Source: Sinonovacula constricta (Eukaryota; Mollusca; Bivalvia; Cardiida; Solecurtidae). From it: a stretch of DNA of 64,000 bases. Positions 45,553-60,029 of the stretch are shown here, one piece after another (the first letter of the stretch is position 1; every line of letters starts with the position of its first letter). The translations under genes and the position numbers were made by a program. Location: assembly GCA_007844125.1 (NCBI GenBank), contig CM017568.1:3658382-3722381 (forward strand). The letters are read 5' to 3'. Below the pieces are notes generated by a model. That model did not search any database. It was not told where the DNA came from and was given only the letters and a program-made list of their open reading frames with translations.

Positions 45553-48006
45553 CACCTTCGTAGAAGTAAATGAAACTGTATGTAACTACCAATGTCCATG
45601 CTATATCTTTACCAAAGACAAATATTTGTCGAATATTCCAATAAAAGTTTAAATTATAACTTTTGAACTGAATATAAATCTACTGTGTATCATCAGCAGT
45701 ATGCAATGTTTGGATTAGAAATTAATAAAAAAACTTAGGTTAACTTCCCTGATTTCAATTCAATTAAATTCTAAAATGTATAAAAGCAGAACTAGTTCAA
45801 GCAGTCACGATGCCTTACGTAGCCCATAATAATTTTACAGTTTATGAGGCCTGCATGTTACAGCAGAAAACATATTATTTGACGATAAATTCAGAAGGTG
45901 AAAATACGGTTGTCAGTGAAAGAGAAAACTAGAAAAAAAATGTTATAAACGCAGAATAACAGCAGCTGGTTGTCGCGTTATTCGAACTGTTTGTTTTTCA
46001 TGGATTTTACCATTAGAACATACCCTCAGCTGACTAGTAATCCCAAATTACTGCCATTGTTTATTAATGCCAGAAACGAAATAAAGGAATCTCTTCCGAA
46101 CACGTTAACGTACACCAACGAAATATAATGGGTGTCAAGTCAATATTATTATAAACAAAAAATAGCTCCATATTTATAAATAATCCCTTCACACCTAGAG
46201 CGCATACGAACACAATATCGTGTGACATCAGCAGCCCAGTGGGAAGATAACCCATAATTCTGCGATCATATACCTTTCGCTATTGCCCAATTCATTGTAA
46301 GTTTGATAAAAGATGGTATATCTAACACACACTCACACATACACACGCACGCACGCACACAAATTGTAAATGCGTTTGTTCTCCACGGGTGCCGTTCTCT
46401 TGAAATGAACTACTTTTCTACACTCAATTACACTGTCGGTTCATTACATTCACCTCTGTCAAAGGCCCAAGAGTATTTTAGGTCACGTTATTCAGTATGA
46501 TATCAGATTAAAAGGTCGATTAAGAATCTGGAAATAAAAGTTTAAATTCGGTTGCACACTTCGCTTGTGAAATATGTTAATAATTACTAGAATATTGTTA
46601 AATAAAAATATGCCAATAAGCAATTCATTTAGGTTTTGTATCTACGCGCATGTTTGATATATAGTGTTATATTTTACATCCGCGTAGTATTTTGGCTTGC
46701 GTAAAAACTACAGAAAATAATTCCAAAGTTATTGCTTAGTTATTCAAGTAATCCGAAATTTTCAGACCAAAACGAGATATTTTTAAGTCAAAACTAAGTG
46801 TACAGTATACACGAAACTCCACAACATAATTAATCGCTATATCTTATTTGCGTCTATAATCTTGACATTCATGGTCGTGAGTTTGTTGCAATGGTATATG
46901 TGAGAATAACGAACGATAATAATGCGCAGGAGGATAACTGCTGATACACTGAATACCACATGGCCTTTACCGCTTTAATTCCAGTTACTGCCATCAAATT
47001 GAAATATGTATGGTCACATAATATTAAAGCAATATACAAATCCATGGCACCTTATTATGTGATATGGTATTATGTCCATAGCCTGAAAGAAAAATGCATA
47101 CACCGTGTCTTAAAAGGTCTTGTATGCTAGTTGGTTTATATGTCAATAAGAACAAATTAAGAAACAAAAATTATGAAAAGTTTGAAAGAAATCATTGTAC
47201 TTTCGTAATAGGTTTAGATAAACTTCACGTTTGACGAACTTCGTAAGTTCTAAATATTGGTCTTCAGGTAGATATCGTGCCTTTTTGCACGACGAAATAT
47301 TCTACGTTAGTAAAGCAGTAATCTTTAAACACCAACTTCTTGGACAGATCTGTTAATAAAAGCACTGATTCTGGGTAAAAGTAGTCAGATTTAAAACACT
47401 GGAAACCGGTGTACATAAACGATCGCACATAGTTTTGTGTTAGATAACCGTCCCTTCTTAAATCATACAACACCGTGGTGAATATAATGGACATATGATA
47501 AATAGGAGATTAAGAGTCAATAACACAATCGAAATGAAGAGTCTCTATCGCCCTGTGCTGGTTGCACAGGATGATGTATTTCAACGCGCTCTATATGGTT
47601 TGTGTCAAAAAGTTCATTTTGTGTTGCAGTTTATAGTCCCATTTATATCTAGTTTAAATAGACTGGACACACTATTGCGAACAATACATGATTTTGTACT
47701 GCTGCGGGATTTTAACAGTGTGTCTTTCTTCCGTTTCACACCCTATACTGGAAATACGTAGCACTATTTCTTGTCGACCAGGATTATCTGAACTCTGTTT
47801 GTTTGGCTGCTTTTTCCTAAACGGTTCCATTATATTCACGGTTAACACATAGATTAACAAAACGGTCGATGCTTTGCGAAACATTATTTCTGAAAGGTGG
47901 AATGTAGCATTTGTCTTGATGGTTCAATTGATAAAGGTTAGCTCCGCAGAAGCGTCCGGTTCAAAGCCAGCATGCTACCATGCAAAACAACAAAATAAAG
48001 TCGAGT
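45553..48006. other. Intergenic, no gene supported
   Basis: Unique AT-rich DNA; short CA run at 46325-46360. A degenerate tRNA-like patch at about 47918-47965 (GGTTCAAAGCC B-box remnant). Confidence 0.4.
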
Positions 48007-48120
<114 letters not shown>

Positions 48121-48239
48121 GGGGGAGGGACTGAGGGGAGAGACGATTTGCTGCCAGAAGCGAACTTAAAAGTTAATATCCGCCAATTTGTGGCAAAAAA
48201 GAGACGTTGAAAGGAAAAATATACATTCAGAAGAAGCGG

Positions 48240-50245
48240 CTTGTTGATTTCCTTGATTGGGGTGGTCTGGTCTTTAATTCGAAGTGGTATTTAGAATAAA
48301 GTGGTTTGGTCTTTAGGTCGTAGTGGTATATAGATTGGGTCGATCTGTTCGTTAGTTCGAAATGGTATCTAGATTGGAGTGGTCTGGTCTTAAGGTCGCA
48401 GTGGTACTTAGAGTGGAGTAGTCTGGGTTTTTTATGTCGAAGTGGTATTTACATTCGAGTGGTTTGGTCTTTAGGTCGAAGTAGTATTTAGATTGGGTCG
48501 GTCTGGTCGTTAGGTCGAAGTGGTATCTAGATTGGGTCGGTCTGGTCGTTAGGTCGAAGAGGAATCTAGATTGGGTCAGTCTGGTCTTAAGGTCGAAGAG
48601 GTATCTACATTGGGTCGGTCTTGTCGTTAGGTCGAAGTGGTATTTAGATTAAAGTGGTCTGGTCTTAAGGTCGAAGTAGTATATAGATCGGGTCGGTCTG
48701 GTCGTTAGGTCGAAGTGGTATCTCGATTTGGTCATTCTGGTCGTTAGGTCGCAGAAGCATCTAGATTGGGTCTGTCTGGTCGTCAGGTCGAAATGGTATC
48801 TAGAGTCTTAAGGTCGAAGTAGTATATAGATCGGGTCGGTCTGGTCGTTAGGTCGAAGTGGTATCTCGATTTGGTCATTCTGGTCGTTAGGTCGCAGAAG
48901 CATCTAGATTGGGTCTGTCTGGTCGTCAGGTCGAAATGGTATCTAGATTGGAGAGGTCTGGTCGTCAGGTCGAAGTGGTATCTCGATTGGGTCGTTCTGG
49001 TCGTTAGGTCGAAGTGGTATTTAGATTGGAGAGGTCTGGTCGTCAGGTCGAAGTGGTAACTCGATTGGGTCGTTCTGGTCGTTAGGTCGAAGTGGTATTT
49101 AGATTGGAGTGGTCTGGTCGTCAGGTCGAAGTGGTATCTCGATTGGGTCGTTCTGGTCGTTAGGTCGAAGTGGTATTTAGATTGGAGTGTCTGGTCGTCA
49201 GGTCGAAGTGGTAACTCGATTGGGTCGTTCTGGTCGTTAGGTCGAAGTGGTATTTAGATTGGAGTGTCTGGTCGTCAGGTCGAAGTGGTAACTCGATTGG
49301 GTCGTTCTGGTCGTTAGGTCGCAGTGGTATTTAGACTGGAGTGGTCTGGTCTTCAGGTCGAAGTGGTAACTCGATTGGGTCGTTCTGGTCGTTAGGTCGC
49401 AGTGGTATTTAGACTGGAGTGGTCTGGTCTTCAGGTCGAAGTGGTATCTCGATTGGGTCGTTCTGGTCGTTAGGTCGCAGTGGTATTTAGATTGGAGTGG
49501 TCTGGTCTTCAGGTCGAAGTGGTAACTCGATTGGGTCGTTCTGGTCGTTAGGTCGCAGTGGTATTTAGATTGGAGAGGTCTGGTCTTCAGGTCGAAGTGG
49601 TATCTCGATTGGGTCGTTCTGGTCGTTAGGTCGCAGTGGTATTTAGATTGGAGTGGTCTGGTCGTCAGGTCGAAGTGGTATCTCGATTGGGTCGTTCTGG
49701 TCGTTAGGTCGCAGTGGTATTTAGACTGGAGTGGTCTGGTCTCAGGTCGAAGTGGTAACTCGATTGGGTCGTTCTGGTCGTTAGGTCGCAGTGGTATTTA
49801 GACTGGAGTGGTCTGGTCTCAGGTCGAAGTGGTAACTCGATTGGGTCGTTCTGGTCGTTAGGTCGCAGTGGTATTTAGATTGGAGTGGTCTGGTCTTCAG
49901 GTCGAAGTGGTAACTCGATTGGGTCGTTCTGGTCGTTAGGTCGCAGTGGTATTTAGATGGAGTGGTCTGGTCTTCAGGTCGAAGTGGTAACTCGATTGGG
50001 TCGTTCTGGTCGTTAGGTCGCAGTGGTATTTAGACTGGAGTGGTCTGGTCTTCAGGTCGAAGTGGTAACTCGATTGGGTCGTTCTGGTCGTTAGGTCGCA
50101 GTGGTATTTAGATTGGAGTGGTCTGGTCTTCAGGTCGAAGTGGTAACTCGATTGGGTCGTTCTGGTCGTTAGGTCGCAGTGGTATTTAGACTGGAGTGGT
50201 CTGGTCTTCAGGTCGAAGTGGTAACTCGATTAAAGTGGTCTGGTC
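48240..50245. repeat. 39/78-bp satellite, about 2 kb
   Basis: Basic units of about 39 bases (GGTCGTTAGGTCGAAGTGGT...). Toward the right they resolve into an alternating 78-base higher-order unit: one half with TCAGGTCGAAGTGGTAACTC, the other with TTAGGTCGCAGTGGTATTTA. Left-end units are diverged, right-end units nearly identical. Short open frames (for example 48871-49059) are repeat translations. Confidence 0.95.
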
Positions 50246-50957
50246 TAATTAATTAATACTTGGTTTTATTTACCCTCGCCCTAACTATTGTTATAGGACG
50301 AGCATTTATATATGGGAGTTTAAAATAAAATATTACAGTAAGTTTTTATTAAATGGCGTGAGGGTTGTCTTATGCCAGGAAGGTTATGAAAATTAACAAT
50401 TAAAAATGTAAGGATGGTTATTGTATGGTTATGGATTTGACAATAGGCACCTATATAGAATGTATGGATGTTTGTGTTTTCTATGAGGTATATGTATGTT
50501 TGTGATGTGTGTGTCATAAAAAATATTTTTGTAAAATTTTAAGATCTGCACTTTCTTTTCACTGTACATAATATAACTTATTTGCCTCATTGTAACACAA
50601 TACAATATAGTGCAGTACAGTGCCTCTTCTGGGACAATAATGGTGCTAAGAGCACCTCCTAAATATACATAAAACAATTTAAAAACCAAGAAATGACTTT
50701 GTTTAAAATAAAAGTTAAAAAATAAATTTATATTGTTCTGTCCGATGCTTTTGGCACCGTTTTAGGACCAGTTAAGAGTATTTTTTATTCAAAGATCAAT
50801 AATTTAAATAATAAATGCTATATACACTCTCCAATATACATTGTGTCAGGCCTGTCCTATGTTACTAATCTATTTTTTTATCAAATTTTATGGTTAGAAA
50901 AGACTGGTTAACATGTGGATGATGGGTCCGATATCTAAATTTTGCGGTCCCGCCGAC
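50246..50957. other. Unique segment separating two parts of the 39/78-bp satellite
   Basis: 712 bases of AT-rich DNA, without clear terminal repeats or target-site duplication, between the main array and its remnant. Confidence 0.5.
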
Positions 50958-51050
50958 AGTCGGTGGTCTGGTCTTTAGGTCTTAGTGGTATTTAGACTGG
51001 AGTGGTCTGGTCTTTAGGTCGCAGTGGTATATAGATTGGAGTGGACTTTC
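50958..51050. repeat. Remnant of the 39/78-bp satellite
   Basis: About two and a half units (GGTGGTCTGGTCTTTAGGTC, TTAGTGGTATTTAGACTGGA), matching the main array beyond the unique segment. Confidence 0.9.
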
Positions 51051-51809
51051 GACCGGAGTAATCTTTAAAGCATATGGGTCAATCAAAATACATGATATAT
51101 TAAAATAAATATACACTTCAGTACAACACAGAAATAACTACGATCCCTAAAAGTCCCTAATACAGTTATTCTTCCTTAACATTGATCTAGCAGCTTTAAC
51201 ATTGTGTTTACATTATTGGTAACATGTTGAGACAAAATTATGCAAAAAGCAACAGCTTGTATTTATTGAGGTTATCTCGTTCAATGGATTCATTTGTACG
51301 CATTTATCAAGATAATTAATCAATTATTAGATTAATTATTTGCCCATTGTTTGCATACTTAATACAGATCTTTGTACATCAATCGAAAATTTATAGTAGA
51401 TGTTTAAATAAAGGAGCAATGAGTCGGGAATTAAATTTAAATTATATTTGTTATATCCATGTAAAGAGATAGATAAAATGTCCGTGTTTCGAATAAACTT
51501 AAAATAAATGTGTAGTGTTATTTGTTGCATTGCGTTGAAAAATAATGAAATAATTAAGTAAATACGCGTATAGCATTATGAATGTTTCCATTCCCTGTTA
51601 AATTTCATAACAACACCTACTAGTCTCAGTTATTTGGTATCAATTACAGACAATGGTAAGTCACGTATTGCTAAAGACGTGAGAGCATATAGCACACAGT
51701 CACTGACAGACACAAACATACTCACACACTCCATCTGTACACACTCACACTTACACATACCCACAGATACAGACAAGCGGAAGGCACACAGACAAGCTTT
51801 CTCTCTCTA
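51051..51809. other. Intergenic, no feature recognised
   Basis: AT-rich unique DNA; CA-rich patch at 51700-51770. Confidence 0.4.
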
Positions 51810-51853
51810 CCCCCCCCCCCCCCCCCCCCCCCCCACCACCACCACCACCACAC
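51810..51853. repeat. Poly-C (25 bases) and (CCA)n tract
   Basis: C-run at 51810-51834 followed by about six ACC units. Confidence 0.97.
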
Positions 51854-54282
51854 TCCTCCGCACACATGTAGACGGACTCGGACATACAATTTTGCACAAA
51901 CAGACGGGGATGATGGTGCCGATAATCAAATAGGATTCCAGAGAAAAGAATTTTGGGTTGGACATACAATAGCTGGAGCCCAGCCTGTCAGTAGACAGAT
52001 GACTTCCTCAGGTGGCCGAGTACCCATCATAAAGCGACAAAAGATGGCGACCTCTTGCCGTTCAAACTGGTGTGAGGTTTGACAGAGTAAGATTTTTGGG
52101 GCGTTTGATTGTAATAATTATGACGAATTCCAACTGAGTGAGCCTCTCCCCTCAGGATCGTGGCAATAAACTTTCCGGCTACCCGTGCCTCGAGATTCTC
52201 TATAACCGAAGGGTCGATGATTCTGGGGTCTCGTCCCCCGGTATGTTCACCCCCGGACTCCGCTGGGTGGTATCGTTAATAGGTTGCGGAGCCGTTATAG
52301 AGATGATATCAAAGGAATAGAGTTAATCAAAATTTTATGCAAATCTTATATCTCGTTTCGGAACAAATGCAAATTACAGGCAAAAAAACTTTGTCGCTCA
52401 AGCGGATAATATAGTGTTGAATAAAAGACGAGCGTTATCAAAGGGATATTTTGTTGTCATCTGTAACGTAATGGATATTATAAATCTCCCTTTCTCGCAC
52501 TGTTTGTTAAGCGACCTCTTCCGCCCTGTACATAATTAATTGCTGTGTTTTTCCCGTTCCTGTTATTCTGCTTCAGAAATTGCCTTTATCGGGTACTCAG
52601 TGTGTGTTAATACCATACTGATAAAGTATCTGGCTGACTTATAACCTTGCGTCCTTAAACGATTGTCCGCAATTATAATTCTGTTTGATTGACAAACATA
52701 GCAGCCAAGTCACACATGAAACAAAGAATACGATGTGCACATGCATGTTTTATTATAATTATTGCATCACTAAATAAAAACTCACGGTATTCTAATGGCT
52801 GACATATAATATATTGCATACCCCGCATGAGTAGTTCGAAGCTATAGTTAGATAAATAGCTGAAAACCATTGCAACGCTATACATTCCACGGTGCCTATG
52901 ATTAATTCAGATGCAACGTCTCTGTCGTTGAATCATTCATGGTAAAGCATATTTTGTTCTTGGCGAAGACATTTTTTTATCACTACTTCAATTAATAGAC
53001 AATTCAAACAATGAAATACAAACATGTTATATAGCTTCCCGTCTATTTATAATCTTTTTTAAAATCTTTTTTGAAAGAACATTGTATTAATATGCAACAT
53101 TGTTTTCTATTTAAAAGCTAGACAAAGGATTACGTCCTTGCGTATGAGGTCATGTGATGCCAAGCATCATGCCCATACATAGATAGAAAACACCTAATTG
53201 CAGGCGCCTAGTTAAGCTTAAACCTTATTTCTTTGATAAAAAGATACTTTAATATGACTGGACAACAATTTCGAACAACTTATTCAGGTTCTTTCGTGAT
53301 AATTTTATTTAAATAATCTTAGGTTGTACAAAATATTTTATTGTGGATTAAAATCACTCCAATGCACTGACAGAATTATCATGGATGACAGAAATATTAA
53401 ATTTGCCGACTATGTTTTGTCCATGAACAGATCTGTCGGACAACAGTTTATTCTGGCAGCAATGCAGAGGGAGCATACTATATTTTCCCGACAAAACGCT
53501 GACTCGACCCACGTACGTGTGGTTAAGTTTAATTTAGTAGGCGTGTTTAATTCATCGACGCTAATAAGGTGCATCGTTCACGACGGCCATAAATTTTATT
53601 TCAATTTATTTCTAAACTGACCATTCTTAGTCACGTGACCCAAGATGACCCCCTAGCTGCGCCAGGGTCATGGCATGGGGCTAATCGGTGTCATATATGA
53701 AAGGGTGATATTGAAGATATTGTCTCGCGGTCTCTAATTTCGTGCTCTCTAAATAATTAGTCATTACGAGTCCTAGACTGGATAATAGGTTGTGAACAAA
53801 CTGCGCATGCTCTGTCAATTAGGGGCAGTTTGTCACGTTCAAACACTTCCGGTAAAGTTAAGAAATTTGCAAAAAGAACCAGGATTCCTCAGCTCTTATG
53901 GATAAGCGGGAACAATTTCCCACAGAAAACCGTTCAAAGATGTCAATGAAAATAAGTTCAGTTCTTTTACAAATGTGTAAACATTGTTGACGTAAAATAT
54001 CAAGATGAAAAATGAGAAATTAAATTGATTCCTACCATGCTGAGCAAGAAATGGTCACGTGGTTCCTGATCGTCTTACTCCCACTTGTAGGCCTATTACA
54101 AGCGAATATCACAATCAAAACAGAAATAAGATAAATTATGATGTGACTCATGTTGTCTTCCGGTATAAATTCATGTCTCCTTACCACAATTGTTGAAGTT
54201 TCAGTTTGTAACGGACATTTTTAGCGTACCTACTGTGTGTCTTTGCTTTTGTTTGCAAACTAAACTCTCCTTCTCTCCCGCC

Positions 54283-54286
<4 letters not shown>
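51854..54286. other. Intergenic, repeat-poor segment 9-11 kb upstream of Dbx
   Basis: Stretches at about 52430-52680 and 53620-53870 are less AT-rich and free of repeats. They contain CATAATTAATTGC and TAAATAATTAGTCATTACG words. They could be distal regulatory elements, but no gene is supported. Confidence 0.3.
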
Positions 54287-54363
<77 letters not shown>

Positions 54364-54365
54364 TC
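54287..54365. repeat. (CT)n microsatellite
   Basis: About 37 CT units. Confidence 0.98.
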
Positions 54366-56491
54366 TTTATGTGAAAAAAACACGTTTTTCAAGTCACAGA
54401 TATCTTGACCCAAAATATTAACTAATTCATAATAACACTTTTCATAGGTGTCCGAAATCTGCCATCAAAGTCTGAAGTTAGCATACTACTTCTGTAAACC
54501 TTTCAGCTGGAATTTAATAAGCTTAGGCAAAAAGTGCAGATCCAGAATGGCAGCTCCCGTTGGAAGCTGTCCGATCAGGAACTACACTATTTGGCGCGAT
54601 GTCTTCAACGAAAGACATTGTCACCTTCGTGTGAAATTGTTAGAAAATAACTAAAACGTTATGATTGGTTATTTATAAAAAAACAAACACACAGCATGAT
54701 ACGGGTTTACTGTTAATTAACAAACCGGACAACTGACCAGTTGTGGCCTTTACTGTCCAGTGTCCGAACTTCGTTATGAATCCGCCAGCTGTTCTCCTGG
54801 ATAAAATATCAGCCACATCCAACAGAAGTGAAAGTCAGGAAAGAGGTCAACAGTCAATAAAAGGGTTTTCAATGGTACCTTTGTATAATCAACTAAAAAG
54901 GGACAGATCCCAATCGCGTAACCTTACAGCCCTTTGGGGCTCGTTTCTTTTGGAAAAAATGATTTTTCTACGGACAAATCTCATTTCAAGTAAACAATAA
55001 AACAACACTAAATTATGAAACTTAATCAAAAGCCGTGTCATATAACGCGGAAAAGATCGGCTTTCCGTCCCGTTCCGTTTGTCCTATCCCAATATGTCAG
55101 TTAGTTAAACAACTGCGTACAAAAGAACCATTGAACGCTTTACGCGATTCGCCGGACTAATTTGTGATGATTGAAACTAATTTCGCTCCCTCGGTAAGCC
55201 TTTAAATTTTCAATTCATAAGCCCCGAAGCAGTTTGGGAAATAAGATTTGTTTACTGAAACGTAATTCGGAGTAACAGAGCTAGTGATGCAAGATGTACG
55301 TTCGAGTCCACTGAAGTAAAGAAAATGGAAAAAAGAAAGAAAAAGAACGACTACAAAATTGAAAATTATCTAAATTGGCGCGTGCTTGACGGCCTCGATT
55401 TGAAAGAAAAATGGCGGTTACTCGTAAGCAAGCGTGACTTAAAGATAGTAGTAGCCTGGATGAATTATGGGGTCATGCTCACGTGACTTATTCGATCACC
55501 TTGGCGACAGATTCTGGCATGTATTTAAATAGGACTGAAAAGGTGTCAGAAGTTTGATACATGGGGCAAAGCAGTAACCGTTCTTGAGTCACGAGCTGCA
55601 GACGTTGTCGAACATTGACTAATTGGCACAAACTTTCTCTAATGAAGGGGTTTAACTGGTAATTTTAAAGGTGCAGAGGTTCGTGTATAAATATAATTAA
55701 CAAAATGAAAATAATCGATGGAAATGAACTATAACACCAAAGAAACTAAGATGACAACACCATCAAAACCAATAAGTTTGTAAGCGTAAATTTATTATAT
55801 ACAGGGAGATATGCTTTATTAATTTATAATATTCAAGGTGTTGCCTTTAGAAAATTCAACTTATTATTTAACAATTGTGTGTGTGGGGGGGGGGGGGGGG
55901 GGGGTTTAACGATGTGTGCTCATTTTTGTTTTTCATCTAAGGCGCGTTTTATTAGTCTATGGTTAGATCGTGTAATCATTGGAAAGTGTGTGACTTTTTA
56001 TGCATTTATTATATATTTTACAGTACATAGGGATCTGTTATAAAGATATAAATTCTGAAGATCAACTTTTTTATTTTTGTTTTCCTTTCGATAGAATACT
56101 AAGTCATCATTATGAATTTGATTCATTAATTCCTAGCGTGTGCCGGCTCATTCTAAACTATCCAACTATGAGGCGTGTGCGTTGTAAGAATAAATGTAAT
56201 GTATTTCACATGTTTCAGTGAAATATTGTCATGTTCGGATTTTCCGGAAATGTTTATGGAAATTGCAGATGTAACAATTGTGAAAAAATATGAAGTCACA
56301 AGTGGGATATTCGAGGCAACCATTTAAGGCGAAAATGAGTAAAGGAAATGTTTTGATGGCCATTTCATCATAGCAGTGATTATTAATTCATCTATAGTAA
56401 ATCCGGAATTAATTAAAAGTGAACCAAAATAAAATCCCCACTCCATGACGAGCCGAGTTTGTACGGAAAATAATACTAGTGCTGCAACAAT
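54366..56491. other. Intergenic, no gene supported
   Basis: Contains a 20-base G-run at 55885-55904. Open frames at 54448-54654 and 54743-55000 have no recognisable motif. A degenerate B-box-like GTTCGAGTCC is near 55302. Confidence 0.4.
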
Positions 56492-56564
56492 GCCTCCGTG
56501 GCCCAATGGATAAGGCACCGGCCTCCTAAGCCGGGGATTGCGGGTTCGAGTCCCGCCGGAGGTT
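56492..56564 (+). tRNA. tRNA-Arg-CCT: tRNA-Arg, anticodon CCT
   Basis: A 73-base cloverleaf without intron. The acceptor stem is GCCTCCG with CGGAGGT (G1 pairs with U72, as in known animal tRNA-Arg-CCT). D arm GGCCCAATGGATAAGGC; anticodon arm CCGGC-CTCCTAA-GCCGG; T arm GCGGG-TTCGAGT-CCCGC. A and B boxes are intact (TGGCCCAATGG, GGTTCGAGTCC) and a run of twelve T ends the gene, as expected for RNA polymerase III. It reads AGG codons. No SINE body follows, so it is a gene rather than a SINE head. Confidence 0.96.
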
Positions 56565-56574
56565 TTTTTTTTTT
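56563..56574 (+). terminator. RNA polymerase III T-run terminator
   Basis: Twelve T directly at the 3' end of the tRNA-Arg gene. Confidence 0.85.
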
Positions 56575-58030
56575 TAATAATTGTTATTACAAAATAACAA
56601 TGGAAAACTAAACCGTACTTTTTCTATAATATTAATTAAATTTAAAACACGTCATGGCTCAAGTAAATATTTTGGATCTGAAATGTTTGTCACAATCGCC
56701 CTCTCAAAATAATTAAAATATTATGAAAGAGGATTTTATTTAAACGAACATGTTTAACTCCGTGAAATATACGGTAGTTATTATTGCATTTTTGACAAAA
56801 TACAACAAAAAAGCACGTAAAACATACTTCAAAGACAATCAAGTACAAATAGCACACGGCTAGAATGGAATTTGAAAAACAATGAAAACACAGAAAAGTA
56901 ATAAAAGTCGATTTTTGTCTGTCGTAATCTTCCATTGTACTTGAGTAGGGTTTAAACTTAACATATTTATTTAACATCTTACCCTGAACATGTGACATCC
57001 TGGTTTGTTAAATATGTAATATTATTTATTAATATTTTATGGCTAGTCCATAAATACACACCCCAGTTCCTACCTCTAAATATTGCAGATTTTATGTATA
57101 GATGGATATAAAGATATGAAACCGATAGGAAAAGTTTGATTACCGAAAATCGTAAACACGTGTTGAGCACACCAGCACACCAGACGCCATTGTGGTATAG
57201 TCACGTGACAAGGATTTCCCCGTCAGTCCTTGCGCATGTCACACAACGCCAACCTATCAGCGAGCAGGTAGATCTTAACTCCGATATTGTATAGGCAAAC
57301 TCTCATCCGGGTAGTTGCGGGTACTTGCAACCGCGTTAAAAATCCGGTTGTTTTGCTTTTGAAACGTCGATAATTTAATGTTAATTGACAGACATTATCA
57401 TGGACTAGTGTGACTAACAGCCGACGACTATCACAGCAATAATTGTGTAATTAAAGTTCATGCTTAGTGACTTTAATGTCATCTGACTTGCCGCTCGTGA
57501 AAAATGCTGAAAGTGGCATTTTCATTTGTAATTTATAACTACAAAAAGAAAACAGCAACAACATAAGGAACGTAACGTAAATCTCAGTTTGTTTCTTTTG
57601 AGAATTGTTAGTTAATCACATTTGAATAAATATCGATACACGTAATACTGTTCGAACGATGAATAATGATTCGGACGGAAGATACACTATTATCGTGTTC
57701 ATTTAAATAACATACTATAGAAATAATCGTACGGCTAGCTAACATGTTACAGTATAGATATTTTGTCAGTTTCCTTTAGTTTTTTCAATAAAACGCGAAC
57801 GATTTTAGGAAAAGAAGACGAGAGGCAAACCGCGATGCAGAAATCAAATAAAAAAGGTCGACATTATCAACAATAACAGCAAAAACAATACCAGCAACAA
57901 CTGCGACAACAGCAACAACAACAAATTCTATAACAAAATTACAGGATTTTTTTAAAATTATTTTTGGCCACAAACCAGTAGAAGCATATTTCAACTTTAA
58001 CTGCAAAGTAAAGCAAGTTTTGTTCGTTTT
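56575..58030. other. Intergenic, no gene supported
   Basis: Unique AT-rich DNA. No supported feature besides short CAA units at about 57890-57930. Confidence 0.4.
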
Positions 58031-58269
58031 TGTTTTTGAAATACATCGCAGCAACCAATTATTAGCATTAGAGCGACTTCCAGCTATTTTTGTGGAGGAA
58101 GATCCCAAACAAATGTCTAGGTAGAACCACCGGCGCACCTCAGGTCAGCTGCAAGACCTTGCTACATTAAGTCCTTCGCCAAGAACGGGACTCGAACCCA
58201 CGCGATGTGAGGCTAAGTGGTCAGAGGAGTTAAAAGTCGGCGACTCTACCACTACGCCACGGGCGCCCC
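58031..58269 (-). mobile_element. tRNA-derived SINE, family A
   Basis: On the minus strand: A box TGGCGTAGTGG and B box GGTTCGAGTCC, then the body GCAGCTGACCTGAGGTGCGC, GGTGGTTCTACCTAGACATT, tail CCTCCACAAAAATAGCTGG and an AAAACAAAAA end. Head and tail are complete. Its region 58112-58165 is the closest match to the 54-bp satellite unit. Confidence 0.88.
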
Positions 58270-58295
58270 TAAAACAAGTTTAATAGAAATGTGAT

Positions 58296-58959
58296 GTATA
58301 CTTTAATGTTGACGTGTAGGCCAAATGTTAAGAAAACTCTCATCCAGTTTATGATTATTTTTTCTTCTAACATTGATATTTAATGTGTTTTCTTTTTAGA
58401 AATAAGAAAACTAAAAAAAAAAATTGTTACATCCTCTTTAGAAGAGATGTTTTGCTATTGAGTATCTTTTTGCAATAAATAACAGCATGAGAGAAACCAA
58501 TCAAGCATGTTACTTGATTAGTTTGACTCAAACTATCAAATATATATAATTAATTGTATACAATCTCAACAGTTAAGGCTGATTGTCCATTTTTTTCTGC
58601 TGACTGTGCATTATTAGAAAAAAAATAACCGAGCTCTTGATATTCAAACAGAGTTGCACACAATGTTCTGTAAAGTATTCGGTTAATGCCGCAAAATATA
58701 AAATATTTTCACAACTTTAATATACCAGGTAATAAATTTGTAGTCAAATTTAGCACACATAAATCAATTAAAATTCATTTACAAAATAAAAATTAAAACA
58801 TAAACATATTTTATTCTACATCTGGTATAGCAATGCAGAAAAAATATCAAAGTGAAAAAATAGGAAGAAAAAAGTTGACCGTGCGTTCTCATACCGGGGT
58901 TCGACCCCCCCCCCCCACACACACACACACACCTAAGTTTTTAAGCATTTTAACCCTAA
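58296..58959 (-). mobile_element. Dispersed repeat C, second copy
   Basis: It matches the interrupted copy at 27806-28950 over its length, without the MITE. Its right end keeps a CATACCGGGGTTCGACCC tRNA-like patch that runs into poly-C and CA repeats. Confidence 0.7.
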
Positions 58960-59063
58960 TTTTGACACCCGTCAATTGCAGGTGCAGAATTACATTTGCT
59001 CTACCTAATTGCCAACTACATCTGAAATCCTTTCAGTTAATGTAACTAAAATCTAAATCTAAA

Positions 59064-59775
<712 letters not shown>

Positions 59776-60029
59776 GAGAGAGACATATATATACAATCCG
59801 AAATGGCCGCCTTGAGACAAATGTAGAAACAGATATCAAGTGATTTGCCCCCGGAAAAATTCTCTTAGTAAAATACTTATGTGTTGTTGCTTAGCACCTG
59901 TTGTAGATCACCAGCTTGCAACCTTAAAACAACCGAAAATCGAGCCTAGCTTAGGCTTTTAATGCAATTGCAAGCTATCTGATGTTCATTTATGGCTTTA
60001 GACAAGTTTAATTATTATCATGCATGCAA

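Noticed and set aside
54448..55000. Two plus-strand open frames of 68 and 85 codons
   Set aside because: No motif, no splice context, and no conserved composition.
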